Part shown: in pieces, positions 1 to 6,913 of the stretch
Numbering within the stretch: the first letter of the stretch is position 1
How the letters are laid out: the number at the start of each line of letters is the position of its first letter
Assembly: GCA_002397315.1 (NCBI GenBank)
Contig: DHAE01000010.1
Span: 1 to 22,693 of the forward strand
Direction of reading: 5' to 3'
DNA length: 22,693 nucleotides
From: Comamonadaceae bacterium UBA4962
GTDB lineage: Bacteria; Pseudomonadota; Gammaproteobacteria; Burkholderiales; Burkholderiaceae_C
Notes under the pieces: generated by a model
The model's input: the letters and a program-made list of their open reading frames with translations, nothing else
Databases searched by the model: none
Told to the model about the DNA's origin: nothing
Made by a program: the position numbers and the translations under genes

Positions 1-72
1 CCCGTGGCCGTGCGCGGCGGCAGCGCAGCGCAGATGGAATCCGCGCTCGCGGCCGCCGCGCACGGCCACGGG
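1..72. repeat. 21-bp perfect inverted repeat with 30-bp loop inside minC
   Basis: Bases 1-21 are the exact reverse complement of 52-72; bases 22-51 form the loop. Read on the plus strand the 72 bases encode PVAVRGGSAAQMESALAAAA, which is what MinC should read at this point. Read on the minus strand, in the minC frame, both ends are the same but the middle is not MinC-like. Flipping the segment would restore a normal MinC. The outer arm ends exactly at the window edge, which suits a fold-back chimera at a contig end; a real invertible segment is the alternative. Confidence 0.85.
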
Positions 73-324
73 CTGGGTGCGGTGCTGGCGCAGCAGGCCG
101 ATCAGGGCGGGGAAATCGATGGTCGCGGGCTCGTCGCGCACGGCGGCCAGGTCGATCAGCACCGGATCGTTGTCGAAGAAGCCGGGATCCTCGCCGAGGC
201 GGGTGGTCAGCTCGGCAGTGAGCGCGTCGGCGTCGGTGGTCCGGAGCGCAAACGCCACGACGGGCAATTGGGCGCTCTTGAGGTCAAAGCTGGTGCGGGC
301 CTGGCCCACCGTATCAACGGCCAT
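1..324 (-). CDS. minC: Septum site-determining protein MinC, N-terminal part (runs off left edge)
   Basis: MinC inhibits FtsZ polymerisation and, with MinD, keeps division away from the cell poles. The ATG is at 324-322 and 108 codons lie in the window. The start MAVDTVGQARTSFDLKSAQ, followed by a segment ending DNDPVLIDLAAV, fits the MinC N-terminal domain, with the invariant-looking VAVRGG at residues 79-84. After VAVRGG the reading (RERGFHLRC) no longer looks like MinC, which normally continues with a pattern like S-x-x-Q-M-x-x-A. That expected sequence, SAAQMESALA, is found on the opposite strand inside the inverted repeat at 1-72, so the last ~20 codons are probably in a rearranged or misassembled orientation. 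No clear ribosome binding site precedes the ATG. The C-terminal beta-helix domain and the minD/minE neighbours would lie to the left. Confidence 0.85.
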   Translation of the reverse strand, partial: MAVDTVGQARTSFDLKSAQLPVVAFALRTTDADALTAELTTRLGEDPGFFDNDPVLIDLAAVRDEPATIDFPALIGLLRQHRTQPVAVRGGRERGFHLRCAAAAHGHG

Positions 325-796
325 GGAAGGAAGGAGTGCGGACGACGCGGCTCAAAGCGGCGAAGTTTACCGTTACCGGGGCGAATGGCACGCGCGGCGG
401 GGCCGGAGTGCGGGTAAATGTTCTGTACGGAAGCGAAATCCACGGTCGCGGGAGCAGAAGCCCTCGGCGTCCCTATGTTTCGCACGGTACTGCCGCACGT
501 CCCTGCCCGGCACGCCACAACGGACTGCCCGCCGTGCAAAAACGCGCATGGAAAGCCGAAGACGCTGCATCAGGTCATGGGCCCCTTCACGCACGCGCAG
601 AGCCTGCCCCATCCGAAGGCCGCGGAGCAGGCCACGCCAGCAGACGCCGTGGAACCGGCTTCGCCGGGCCACCGGCGTCGTCCCCCTTCGGGGGCTGAAG
701 GCCGCGGCTCCGGGCCTGCCTGCGCAGGCCTGGACGTGCCTGAAGAGCTGCCGGCTCTGGCGGCTGCACGGAGGCGCCGCAGGCGACTCAGGGGGG
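325..796. other. Intergenic region between pssA and minC
   Basis: This 472-bp stretch separates two minus-strand genes. The open frames across it have no recognisable family and look like chance frames in GC-rich DNA. It should hold the minC promoter (right of 324), but no convincing -35/-10 pair is visible. The part closest to pssA (655-730) carries three short hairpins, listed separately. Confidence 0.6.
655..730. repeat. Cluster of three short hairpins (REP-like), downstream of pssA
   Basis: Three palindromes follow one another: CCGGC-TTC-GCCGG (655-667), CCCCC-TTC-GGGGG (682-694) and GGCCTGC-CTGC-GCAGGCC (713-730). The first two share the same design, a 5-bp stem and a TTC loop. There is no T tract, so they are not classical intrinsic terminators. 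They could be a repetitive extragenic palindrome or an mRNA 3'-end stabiliser for pssA. REP status is inference and needs copies elsewhere in the genome. Confidence 0.45.
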
Positions 797-1420
797 TCAG
801 AATTTCGGTATGCGGACCCGGCTGATCATCAGCGAGCCCGACACCGCGAACATCAGCACGAACGGATGCAGGGTGAAGCCGCCCACCACGACCTGGCCGA
901 ACCACAGGTGCTCTCGCACGGCACCCATCGAGGCGGCCAGCGCCATCAGGCCCACGAGCACGATGGAGGTGGGGATGGGCGTGCCTTCGAAGTACTTCAC
1001 CTTGCCCGAGCCCCCGGAGAGCGTTTCGGCGGTGACGTTGTAGCGCGCCAGCCGCGAGACGCCGCAGGCCACGAAGAAGGCCAGCACGATGCGGTCGTAG
1101 AGACCCTGCATGCCGCAGGCATACGCGATGATGGCGGGCGCCACGCCGAAGGAGATCACGTCGGCCAGCGAATCCAGCTCGCGGCCCATGGCCGACGATT
1201 TCTGCCGCCAGCGCGCGACCCGGCCGTCGAGCACGTCGAAGATCAGTGCGGCGAGCACCAGCGCCGCCGCGAAGTACACGTGGCGCACGTCGCCCGTCTC
1301 CAGGAACGTCATGGAGGAGAACAGCGCCCCCACGCCGCACACGGCGTTGCCCAGCGTGAACCAGTCGGCCAGGTGGAACTCGCGGATCATCGAAAAACGC
1401 TTGGGGGTCGGGGGGGTCAT
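797..1420 (-). CDS. pssA: CDP-diacylglycerol--serine O-phosphatidyltransferase
   Basis: It condenses CDP-diacylglycerol with L-serine to phosphatidylserine, the precursor of phosphatidylethanolamine, at the inner membrane. The 207-residue protein carries the complete CDP-alcohol phosphotransferase signature D65-G-x2-A-R-x8-G79-x3-D83-x3-D87, whose aspartates bind the metal. Hydrophobic stretches on both sides (about 46-64, 90-120 and 155-200) fit a small polytopic enzyme. Of the in-frame starts, the ATG at 1420-1418 is preferred because AGGAAGG lies about ten bases upstream on the minus strand; a longer frame reaching 1480 would add a proline-rich, non-family extension. It reads in the same direction as the Lrp-type gene 118 bp upstream, but an AT-rich box in that gap suggests its own promoter. 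The family call is firm; serine as acceptor is inferred from overall resemblance to the bacterial type II enzyme. Confidence 0.93.
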   Translation of the reverse strand: MTPPTPKRFSMIREFHLADWFTLGNAVCGVGALFSSMTFLETGDVRHVYFAAALVLAALIFDVLDGRVARWRQKSSAMGRELDSLADVISFGVAPAIIAYACGMQGLYDRIVLAFFVACGVSRLARYNVTAETLSGGSGKVKYFEGTPIPTSIVLVGLMALAASMGAVREHLWFGQVVVGGFTLHPFVLMFAVSGSLMISRVRIPKF

Positions 1421-1498
1421 GGGCGGTCTTTCCTTCCTGGCGGTTCCTGCGGATGCGTGCGGCGGCGGCGGCCAGGGCAATGCCCATCGGCCGATTCG

Positions 1499-1504
1499 AT
1501 TATG
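1499..1504 (-). promoter_or_regulatory. Possible -10 box for pssA
   Basis: The minus strand reads CATAAT here, in otherwise very GC-rich DNA, about 80 bases upstream of the pssA ATG. The -35 is poor: TGACGA at 1530-1525 sits 20 bases away. A perfect 12-bp palindrome (GCCGGCGCCGGC, 1512-1523) lies between. Confidence 0.3.
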
Positions 1505-1538
1505 GGTCGGGGCCGGCGCCGGCTTCGTCAGGCATGTC

Positions 1539-1988
1539 CTACCGCCGGCCCGGGCCCGGCGAGGGCGGCGCGCGGAGGGTTTCGAGGTGGATGCTGGTCT
1601 CGGTATTGCGGATGCCCTTGATGAGCCGGATGCGTTCCAGCGCCCGCGCGAGCTCGGCCAATGTGGCCACCTGCAGATCGGCCAGCAGGTCCCACTGGCC
1701 GTTGGTGGCGTGCAGCGCGAGCACGCTGGGCTCGCCCAGCAGCGAGGCGGTGACGCGGCGCGCGTCGTTGCCTTCGATGGAGATGCTCATCCAGGCCTGC
1801 AGCACGCCGGTTTCGCCCTCGGGCCGCAGCCGGACCGTGTAGCCCACGATGATGCCGGCATCCTCCAGCTTGCGGATGCGGTTGGTGACCGTGCCACGCG
1901 AGACGCCCAGGCGCTTGGCGAGGGTGGCGACGCTGGCGCGGGCGTCGTGCCGCAACGCGGCGATGAGTTGCTGGTCGATGTGGTCCAT
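1539..1988 (-). CDS. Lrp/AsnC family transcriptional regulator of the adjacent ornithine/arginine genes
   Basis: A 149-residue DNA-binding regulator of usual Lrp/AsnC length. Residues 1-60 form the AsnC-type helix-turn-helix (MDHIDQQLIAALRHDAR, then LAKRLGVSRGTVTNRIRKLE), and about 65-140 form the ligand-binding RAM domain. The ATG at 1988-1986 is chosen because MDHIDQQL is the canonical family start; no strong Shine-Dalgarno precedes it. The C-terminal tail is proline-rich (APPSPGPGRR). The gene is divergent from ornithine cyclodeaminase with 119 bp between the starts, the usual arrangement for a local Lrp-type regulator that senses an amino acid. The likely effector is arginine or ornithine. 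Regulation of the ocd-rocF pair is inferred from position and from palindromes in the gap. Confidence 0.93.
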   Translation of the reverse strand: MDHIDQQLIAALRHDARASVATLAKRLGVSRGTVTNRIRKLEDAGIIVGYTVRLRPEGETGVLQAWMSISIEGNDARRVTASLLGEPSVLALHATNGQWDLLADLQVATLAELARALERIRLIKGIRNTETSIHLETLRAPPSPGPGRR

Positions 1989-2022
1989 AGTGGCAATCCA
2001 TGCTGCCATAACGCCAGCCATC

Positions 2023-2065
2023 TGCGCAATTGCACGCAGAATTGGCGATATGCATTGGTGTGCAT
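2023..2065. promoter_or_regulatory. Candidate Lrp-type operator between regulator and ocd
   Basis: The AT-richest part of the divergent gap holds the perfect palindrome GCAATTGC (2026-2033) inside TGCG-...-CGCA (2023-2038), then ATGCA-TTGGTG-TGCAT (2050-2065). Two related half-palindromes about 25 bp apart suit a dimeric or octameric Lrp-family protein. TTGCAC at 2030-2035 could be a -35 for ocd, but no good -10 at the right spacing is seen. Confidence 0.45.
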
Positions 2066-2107
2066 CTGTGGGAAGCTTTCCGGAACCCCTCTGCGAGGAG
2101 ACCCGCC

Positions 2108-3259
2108 ATGCCCACCCTCCGCACCCGCGCACACACCGGCTCGCACCCCGCCGCACCCACGGAATTCCTCGATGCGCCGCGCGCCGCCGAACTGGTGGGG
2201 CGCACGGGCGTCGTCGCCTGCATCCGCGCCATCGCCCAGGCGATCGAGGCCGACTTCATCCGCTGGAACGATTTCGACAAGACCGCCCGCACCGCCGCGC
2301 ATTCGGCGCACGGCGTGATCGAGCTCATGCCCGTGGCCGACACGCGGCCTGGCGGCGGCTATGCCTTCAAGTACGTCAACGGCCATCCGTCCAACCCGGG
2401 GCACGGGTTGCCCACGGTGATGGCGTTCGGCGCGCTGGCGGACGTGGACACCGGCCTGCCGGTGTTCCTCGGCGAGCTGACGCTCATCACCGCGCTGCGC
2501 ACGGCCGCGGCCTCCGCCGTGGCGGCACGGCGCCTGGCCCGGCCGGACAGCCGCAGCATGGCGCTGATCGGCAACGGCTCGCAGGCCGAGTTCCAGGCGC
2601 TGGCGTTCTTCGGGCTGCTGGGCGTGCGCGAGCTGCGCCTGTACGACACCGATCCCGCGGCCACGCGCAAGCTGGTGCGCAACCTCGCTCCCTACGCGCA
2701 GCAGGGCCTGCACTGCGTGCCCTGCGCGAGCGCGCGCGAGGCGATGCGCGGCGCCGACGTCGTCACCACGGCGACGGCCGACAAGGCCCGCGCCGCGATC
2801 GTGCAGGCCGAGATGCTGGAGCCCGGCATGCACCTGAACGCCGTGGGCGGCGACTGCCCCGGCAAGACCGAGCTGGCGCCGGAGGTGCTGCACGCCGCCG
2901 CGGTGTTCGTGGAATACGAGCCGCAAACGCGCATCGAGGGCGACCTGCAGCAGATGCCGGCGGATTTTCCGGTGACGGAGCTCTGGCGCGTGCTCGCGGG
3001 CGAGGCGCCGGGGCGCGTATCGCCGGAGCAGGTGACGGTGCTCGATTCGGTCGGCTTCGCGCTGGAGGATTACGCCGCGCTACGCACTATGCGCGCGCTG
3101 GGCCGGGCAGCCGGCCTGCTGGACCGCATCGCGCTCGTGCCGGCGCTCGCCGATCCCAAGGACCTGTACGCGCAGCTCCACCCCTGGCTGGCGCAGGGCG
3201 CCCCGGGAGCCGCGGAAACCGCGCCGCGTGCGCCCGCGTTCCAGCACGAAGCGGCCTGA
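2108..3259 (+). CDS. ocd: Ornithine cyclodeaminase
   Basis: It converts L-ornithine to L-proline and ammonia using NAD+ in the cytoplasm. The 383-residue protein fits the ornithine cyclodeaminase/mu-crystallin family: the substrate region VIELMP (70-75), a lysine in YAFKYVNGHP (K88), an arginine in ALRTAA (R131), the dinucleotide-binding IGNGSQAEF (154-162) and the catalytic aspartate in NAVGGDCPGKTE (D249). These correspond to the key Lys, Arg and Asp of the characterised Pseudomonas putida enzyme. The ATG at 2108 has GAGGAG seven bases upstream, so it is preferred over the in-frame ATG at 2030. It is followed 61 bp later by arginase in the same direction, very probably one operon, and is divergent from the Lrp-type gene. 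Together the pair drains arginine to proline. Confidence 0.95.
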   Translation: MPTLRTRAHTGSHPAAPTEFLDAPRAAELVGRTGVVACIRAIAQAIEADFIRWNDFDKTARTAAHSAHGVIELMPVADTRPGGGYAFKYVNGHPSNPGHGLPTVMAFGALADVDTGLPVFLGELTLITALRTAAASAVAARRLARPDSRSMALIGNGSQAEFQALAFFGLLGVRELRLYDTDPAATRKLVRNLAPYAQQGLHCVPCASAREAMRGADVVTTATADKARAAIVQAEMLEPGMHLNAVGGDCPGKTELAPEVLHAAAVFVEYEPQTRIEGDLQQMPADFPVTELWRVLAGEAPGRVSPEQVTVLDSVGFALEDYAALRTMRALGRAAGLLDRIALVPALADPKDLYAQLHPWLAQGAPGAAETAPRAPAFQHEAA

Positions 3260-3320
3260 TCTCCGACGCACGCCCGCCACCGCCCTGCACACAATGTCCG
3301 CTTCAGGAGAGACGCACCCG

Positions 3321-4277
3321 ATGGAAACCACCCCTGCCCTGCGCCCGGTCACGCTGATCGGCGTTCCCACCGACGTCGGTGCTGCCCGCCTGGGCGCGGC
3401 CATGGGCCCGGACGCGCTGCGCGTGGCGCAGCTCGGGCCGGCGCTCGAACGCCTGGGCCTGGACGTGCAGGACCTGGGCAACCTGCACGGCCCGCCGAAC
3501 CCGCGCGGCGAGCGCACGGCCGAAGGCCTGCGCAACTTCGCCGAATGCGAGGCCTGGAACCGCTCCACGCACGATGCGGTGTTCGGCCAGTTGCAGGCCG
3601 GGCGCCTGCCGGTGATGCTGGGCGGCGACCACAACCTCGCGATCGGCTCGATCAGCGCGGTGGCGCGCCACTGCCGCGAGACCGGCAAGCGGCTGCGCGT
3701 GCTCTGGCTGGACGCGCATTCCGACAGCAACACGCCGGAGATCTCGCCCAGCGGCAACGTGCACGGCGTGCCGGTGGCCAGCCTCTGCGGACTCGGCCCC
3801 CCGGCGCTCGCGTCGCTCGGCGGCCCCGGCCCGGCGCTGCAAGGCGCGCAGATGTGCCAGATCGGGCTGCGCAGCGTGGATGCGGCCGAGAAGCGCATGA
3901 TCCACGAGCTCGGGCTGGAGGTGTACGACATGCGCGCGATCGACGAGCTCGGCATGCGCGAAGTGATGCGCCGCGCGCTCGCCGGACTGGAGGACGACGA
4001 TGGCGCGCACCTGCACCTGAGCTTCGACGTGGACTTCCTCGATCCCGAGATCGCGCCCGGCACCGGCACCACGGTGCGCGGCGGGCCGAACTACCGCGAG
4101 GCCCAGCTGTGCATGGAGATGATCGCGGACACGGGACGGCTCGCCTCGCTCGACATCGTGGAGCTGAACCCGGCGCTCGACATCCGCAACCAGACCGCCG
4201 AACTCGTGGTGGACCTGGTGGAGAGCCTGTTCGGCAAGAGCACGCTGGTGCGGGCCCCGGCTCTGTCCGGGCGCTAA
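3321..4277 (+). CDS. rocF: Arginase
   Basis: It hydrolyses L-arginine to L-ornithine and urea with two Mn2+ ions. The 318 residues are typical for an arginase. Metal-binding motifs are complete: GGDHN (101-105), DAHSD (131-135), SFDVDFLDP (234-242) and E281 in ELNP. The substrate loop reads GTGTTVRGG, with Thr where many family members have Pro; this is a mild variation. The ATG at 3321 is chosen because AGGAGA lies ten bases upstream (3305-3310); an ATG at 3294 is the alternative. It lies directly downstream of ocd and supplies its substrate, so the two form a short arginine-to-proline route with release of urea and ammonia. Its stop lies only 7 bp from the convergent acetoacetyl-CoA synthetase gene. 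Agmatinase is excluded by the overall arginase-like sequence, though substrate is not proven. Confidence 0.92.
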   Translation: METTPALRPVTLIGVPTDVGAARLGAAMGPDALRVAQLGPALERLGLDVQDLGNLHGPPNPRGERTAEGLRNFAECEAWNRSTHDAVFGQLQAGRLPVMLGGDHNLAIGSISAVARHCRETGKRLRVLWLDAHSDSNTPEISPSGNVHGVPVASLCGLGPPALASLGGPGPALQGAQMCQIGLRSVDAAEKRMIHELGLEVYDMRAIDELGMREVMRRALAGLEDDDGAHLHLSFDVDFLDPEIAPGTGTTVRGGPNYREAQLCMEMIADTGRLASLDIVELNPALDIRNQTAELVVDLVESLFGKSTLVRAPALSGR

Positions 4278-4284
4278 GCCCCGC

Positions 4285-6471
4285 TCAGGCCCGCGCGGGA
4301 GACGCCGTAGCGGCAGCAGCGCGCGCCAGGTGCCGCCGCGCGAAGTCCTCGTACCAGGCGAGGCAGCCCGGGTTGGCCATGGCGTCGCGGTTCACCACCT
4401 TCTCCAGCGGCTGGCCGAGCAGCAGCTTCTTGATGGGCAGCTCCTGCTTCTTGCCCGTGAGCGTGCGCGGCACCTCGGCCACCTGCACGATCTCGTCGGG
4501 CACGAAGCGCGGCGAGAGCGCGGTGCGGATCGCCCCCGCGATGCGGCCCTGCAGCGCGTCGTCCAGCACGGCGCCTTCGCGCAGCGCCACGAAGAGCGGC
4601 ATGTGGCTCTCGCGGCCCAGGTATTCCAGGTCCACCACGAGGCTGTCGAGCACCTCGGGCAGTGCTTCCACCGCGCGGTACAGCTCGCTGGTGCCCATGC
4701 GCAGGCCGTGGCGGTTGATGGTGGCGTCGCTGCGGCCGTAGATCACGCAGCGGCCCTCGGAGCCCACGCGCAGCCAGTCGCCGTGGCGCCAGACCGCGCC
4801 CATGGACGCGGGGCCGTCGCCGCCGCCGGGCTGGCGGCCGTGCCCGGGCGGGTACATGTCGAAGTAGCTCGCGAGGTAGCGCGGCCCCTGCGGATCGCCC
4901 GGCAATGCCGGCGCGCCCGCGGGCGCATCGCCCCAGAAGTAGAGCGGCATCGAGGGGATGGGCTGCGTGCAGACCAGCTCACCCACCGCGCCGGTCACGG
5001 GGCGGCCCGCTTCGTCCCAGGCCTCCACCGCCGCGCCCAGCATGCGGCACTGCATCTCGCCGGGCACCTGGGGCAGTTCGCGGTGGCCGCCGATGAAGGC
5101 GCCGCAGAAATCGGTGCCGCCGGAGATGTTGTCCCACCAGATCGGTTCGCTGCCGCCGTCGCGTCCGGCCTGGGCCTGGATGCGCGCGAACTGCGCCGTG
5201 CCCCATTCCTGCACCTCGGGCGAGAGCGGCGAGCCGGTGGTGCCCAGCGCGCGGATGCGGGAGAGATCGCCGCAGGCCGCGAGATCGAGCCCCGCCTTCA
5301 TGCAGTTGGCGTAGAAGGCGGCGCCCGCGCCGAAGAAGGTCACGCCGGTCTCGGCGGCGAAGCGCCAGAGCGTGCCCCAGTCGGGGCGCTCGCGGCTGCC
5401 GCCCGGGTTGCCGTCGTAGATCACGCAGGTGGTGCCCGAGAGCAGGCCGCTCGCCTGCGCGTTCCACATCACCCAGCCGGTGGAGCTGTACCAGTGGTAG
5501 CGCTCGCCGAACGAATTGGGCACGTGGCTCGGGCCGATGTCGTTGTGCAGGCCCTTGAGCAGCAGCGCCACCAGCACCATGCCGCCGTGGCCGTGCACGA
5601 TGGGCTTGGGCAGGCCGGTGGTGCCGCTGGAATACACGATCCAGAGCGGATGGTCGAACGGCAGCCAGAGCGGCTCGAACGACGCCACCGCGGCATCGTC
5701 CCGCGCGGTGGCCGCGGTGTATTCCACGCAGCCGGGAATGGCGCCCGCGGTGCCGAGCTGGTCCACGACGACGACGTGCTCCAGCGTGGGCAGGGCCGCG
5801 CGCAGCTCGGCGAGCACGCCGCGGCGGTCGAGGTCGCGGCCGCCATAGGTCACGCCGTCCACGGCGATCAGGGCCCTGGGTTCGATCTGCCGGAAGCGGT
5901 CCAGCACCGCGGCCGTGCCCATGTCGGGCGCGCACACGCTCCAGATGGCGCCCAGGCTGGCGGTGGCCAGCAGGGCCACCATGGCCTCGGGGATGTTGGG
6001 CAGGTAGGCCGCGACGCGGTCGCCCGGCCCCACGCCCTGCGCGCGCAGGTGCAGGGCCAGCGCGGCGACCTGCCGGCGCAGCTCGGGCCAGGACATTTCC
6101 CGGTGCTCGCCGCGTTCGTTGCGGCTGATGATGGCCGGCTGCCCGGCCTCGTGCGCGGCGTCGGCATGCCGCAGCGCCTGACGCGCGTAGTTCACCTGGG
6201 CTCCAGGGAACCACTCGGCGCCGGGCATGGTGTTGCGGGCCAGCACGGCCGTGTGCGGCGTCGGCGATTCGAGGCCGAAGTAATCCCAGATGCTCTGCCA
6301 GAAGGCGTCCAGGTCGGTCACGGACCAGCGCCAGAGGGCTTCGTAGTCGTCGAACTGCAGGCCATGCCGGGCGTGCAGCCATTCCTGGTAGAGCCGGATC
6401 TGCGGGACGAAGGGGGCGTGCGCTGCCGGGGCAGCGGCCGCGTTGCGCGGCGTGGGGGTGGTTGTCTCCAT
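4285..6471 (-). CDS. aacS: Acetoacetate--CoA ligase (acetoacetyl-CoA synthetase)
   Basis: It activates acetoacetate with ATP and CoA to acetoacetyl-CoA, linking ketone-body or polyhydroxybutyrate breakdown to central metabolism. The protein belongs to the ANL adenylating superfamily: the N-terminal cap has LYQEWLHARHGL and FWQSIWDYFGL, which separate this family from acetyl-CoA synthetase; the phosphate loop is YSSGTTGLPKP (280-290); the hinge region reads GRSDATINRHGLRMG; the catalytic lysine lies in TLTGKKQELPIKK (about 672-680). At 728 residues it is longer than the usual ~650-670, owing to an Ala/Pro-rich start (about 1-22), an Ala-rich tail and a Gly-rich loop (GRQPGGGDGP). The start at ATG 6471 is chosen; a GTG two codons upstream (6477) is possible. 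No Shine-Dalgarno is visible. It appears to be a single gene, convergent with arginase. Confidence 0.94.
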   Translation of the reverse strand: METTTPTPRNAAAAPAAHAPFVPQIRLYQEWLHARHGLQFDDYEALWRWSVTDLDAFWQSIWDYFGLESPTPHTAVLARNTMPGAEWFPGAQVNYARQALRHADAAHEAGQPAIISRNERGEHREMSWPELRRQVAALALHLRAQGVGPGDRVAAYLPNIPEAMVALLATASLGAIWSVCAPDMGTAAVLDRFRQIEPRALIAVDGVTYGGRDLDRRGVLAELRAALPTLEHVVVVDQLGTAGAIPGCVEYTAATARDDAAVASFEPLWLPFDHPLWIVYSSGTTGLPKPIVHGHGGMVLVALLLKGLHNDIGPSHVPNSFGERYHWYSSTGWVMWNAQASGLLSGTTCVIYDGNPGGSRERPDWGTLWRFAAETGVTFFGAGAAFYANCMKAGLDLAACGDLSRIRALGTTGSPLSPEVQEWGTAQFARIQAQAGRDGGSEPIWWDNISGGTDFCGAFIGGHRELPQVPGEMQCRMLGAAVEAWDEAGRPVTGAVGELVCTQPIPSMPLYFWGDAPAGAPALPGDPQGPRYLASYFDMYPPGHGRQPGGGDGPASMGAVWRHGDWLRVGSEGRCVIYGRSDATINRHGLRMGTSELYRAVEALPEVLDSLVVDLEYLGRESHMPLFVALREGAVLDDALQGRIAGAIRTALSPRFVPDEIVQVAEVPRTLTGKKQELPIKKLLLGQPLEKVVNRDAMANPGCLAWYEDFARRHLARAAAATASPARA

Positions 6472-6547
6472 GGCCACGCAGCGTACTGCGTGGTGCCCCG
6501 GCGTGTCACCGCCGGGGCGTCCCGGGCTTGACAGGCGCAGCGCCGGG

Positions 6548-6787
6548 TCAGTCTTCCTTCAGTTCCTTCACGCTGGTGATGGCGTACTGCTTCTCGTCGA
6601 GCTGCCGGGCCGGCTCGGGAATGCCGTAGTCGTTCCAGTGGGCGGCGCTCTCGTCGAGCTCGTGGCCGCGCTCCTGGCAGGCCCAGTCGGTATTGATGGC
6701 CTCCTGGGGGATGGGGCGGCCTTCGGGCACCACGAGGTAGGAATGCTTGCCGTCGGCTTCGGGCCGGCGGTAGATGTCGACGCGCAT
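6548..6787 (-). CDS. Small conserved protein, DUF6139-like
   Basis: A 79-residue acidic, soluble protein without signal peptide or membrane segment. It begins MRVDIYRRPEADGKHSYLVV and ends KQYAITSVKELKED. I recall this pattern (start MRVDIYRRPE, then VPEGRPIPQEA, end YAITSV) from a small Burkholderiales family named DUF6139; the assignment is from memory of the pattern, not from a search. AAAGGA about eight bases upstream supports the ATG at 6787-6785. The gene lies 76 bp upstream of the acetoacetyl-CoA synthetase start and 126 bp downstream of the LoiP-like gene, on the same strand. Function unknown. Confidence 0.8.
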   Translation of the reverse strand: MRVDIYRRPEADGKHSYLVVPEGRPIPQEAINTDWACQERGHELDESAAHWNDYGIPEPARQLDEKQYAITSVKELKED

Positions 6788-6867
6788 GGGCGGGATCCTT
6801 TACTGCGATTGACTGCGATGGAAGAGGAAACTCCACTCTAGCCAACGCCCCGCCCCGCTTCCGTAGG

Positions 6868-6886
6868 AAAACCGCCCGGGGCCGGG
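6868..6886 (-). terminator. Possible intrinsic terminator of the loiP-like gene
   Basis: On the minus strand, 28 bases past the loiP-like stop, a CCCGG/CCGGG hairpin (6886-6875) is followed by CGG and then TTTT (6871-6868). The loop is very small and the T tract short, so this is a modest candidate. Confidence 0.35.
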
Positions 6887-6913
6887 TGGCCGCCGGGTGG
6901 GTTCACCGGCCGA

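Noticed and set aside
373..672. A 99-codon minus-strand frame between pssA and minC
   Set aside because: Arg-rich and without a ribosome site. It covers part of the hairpin cluster and looks like a spurious translation of non-coding DNA.
77..1621. A 514-codon plus-strand frame across minC, the gap and pssA
   Set aside because: Low-complexity Arg/Ala/His translation, antisense to two recognisable genes.
4330..6531. A 733-codon plus-strand frame opposite the acetoacetyl-CoA synthetase
   Set aside because: It is an antisense shadow of a fully recognisable gene; its composition (His/Gly/Ala/Arg-rich) resembles no protein family.
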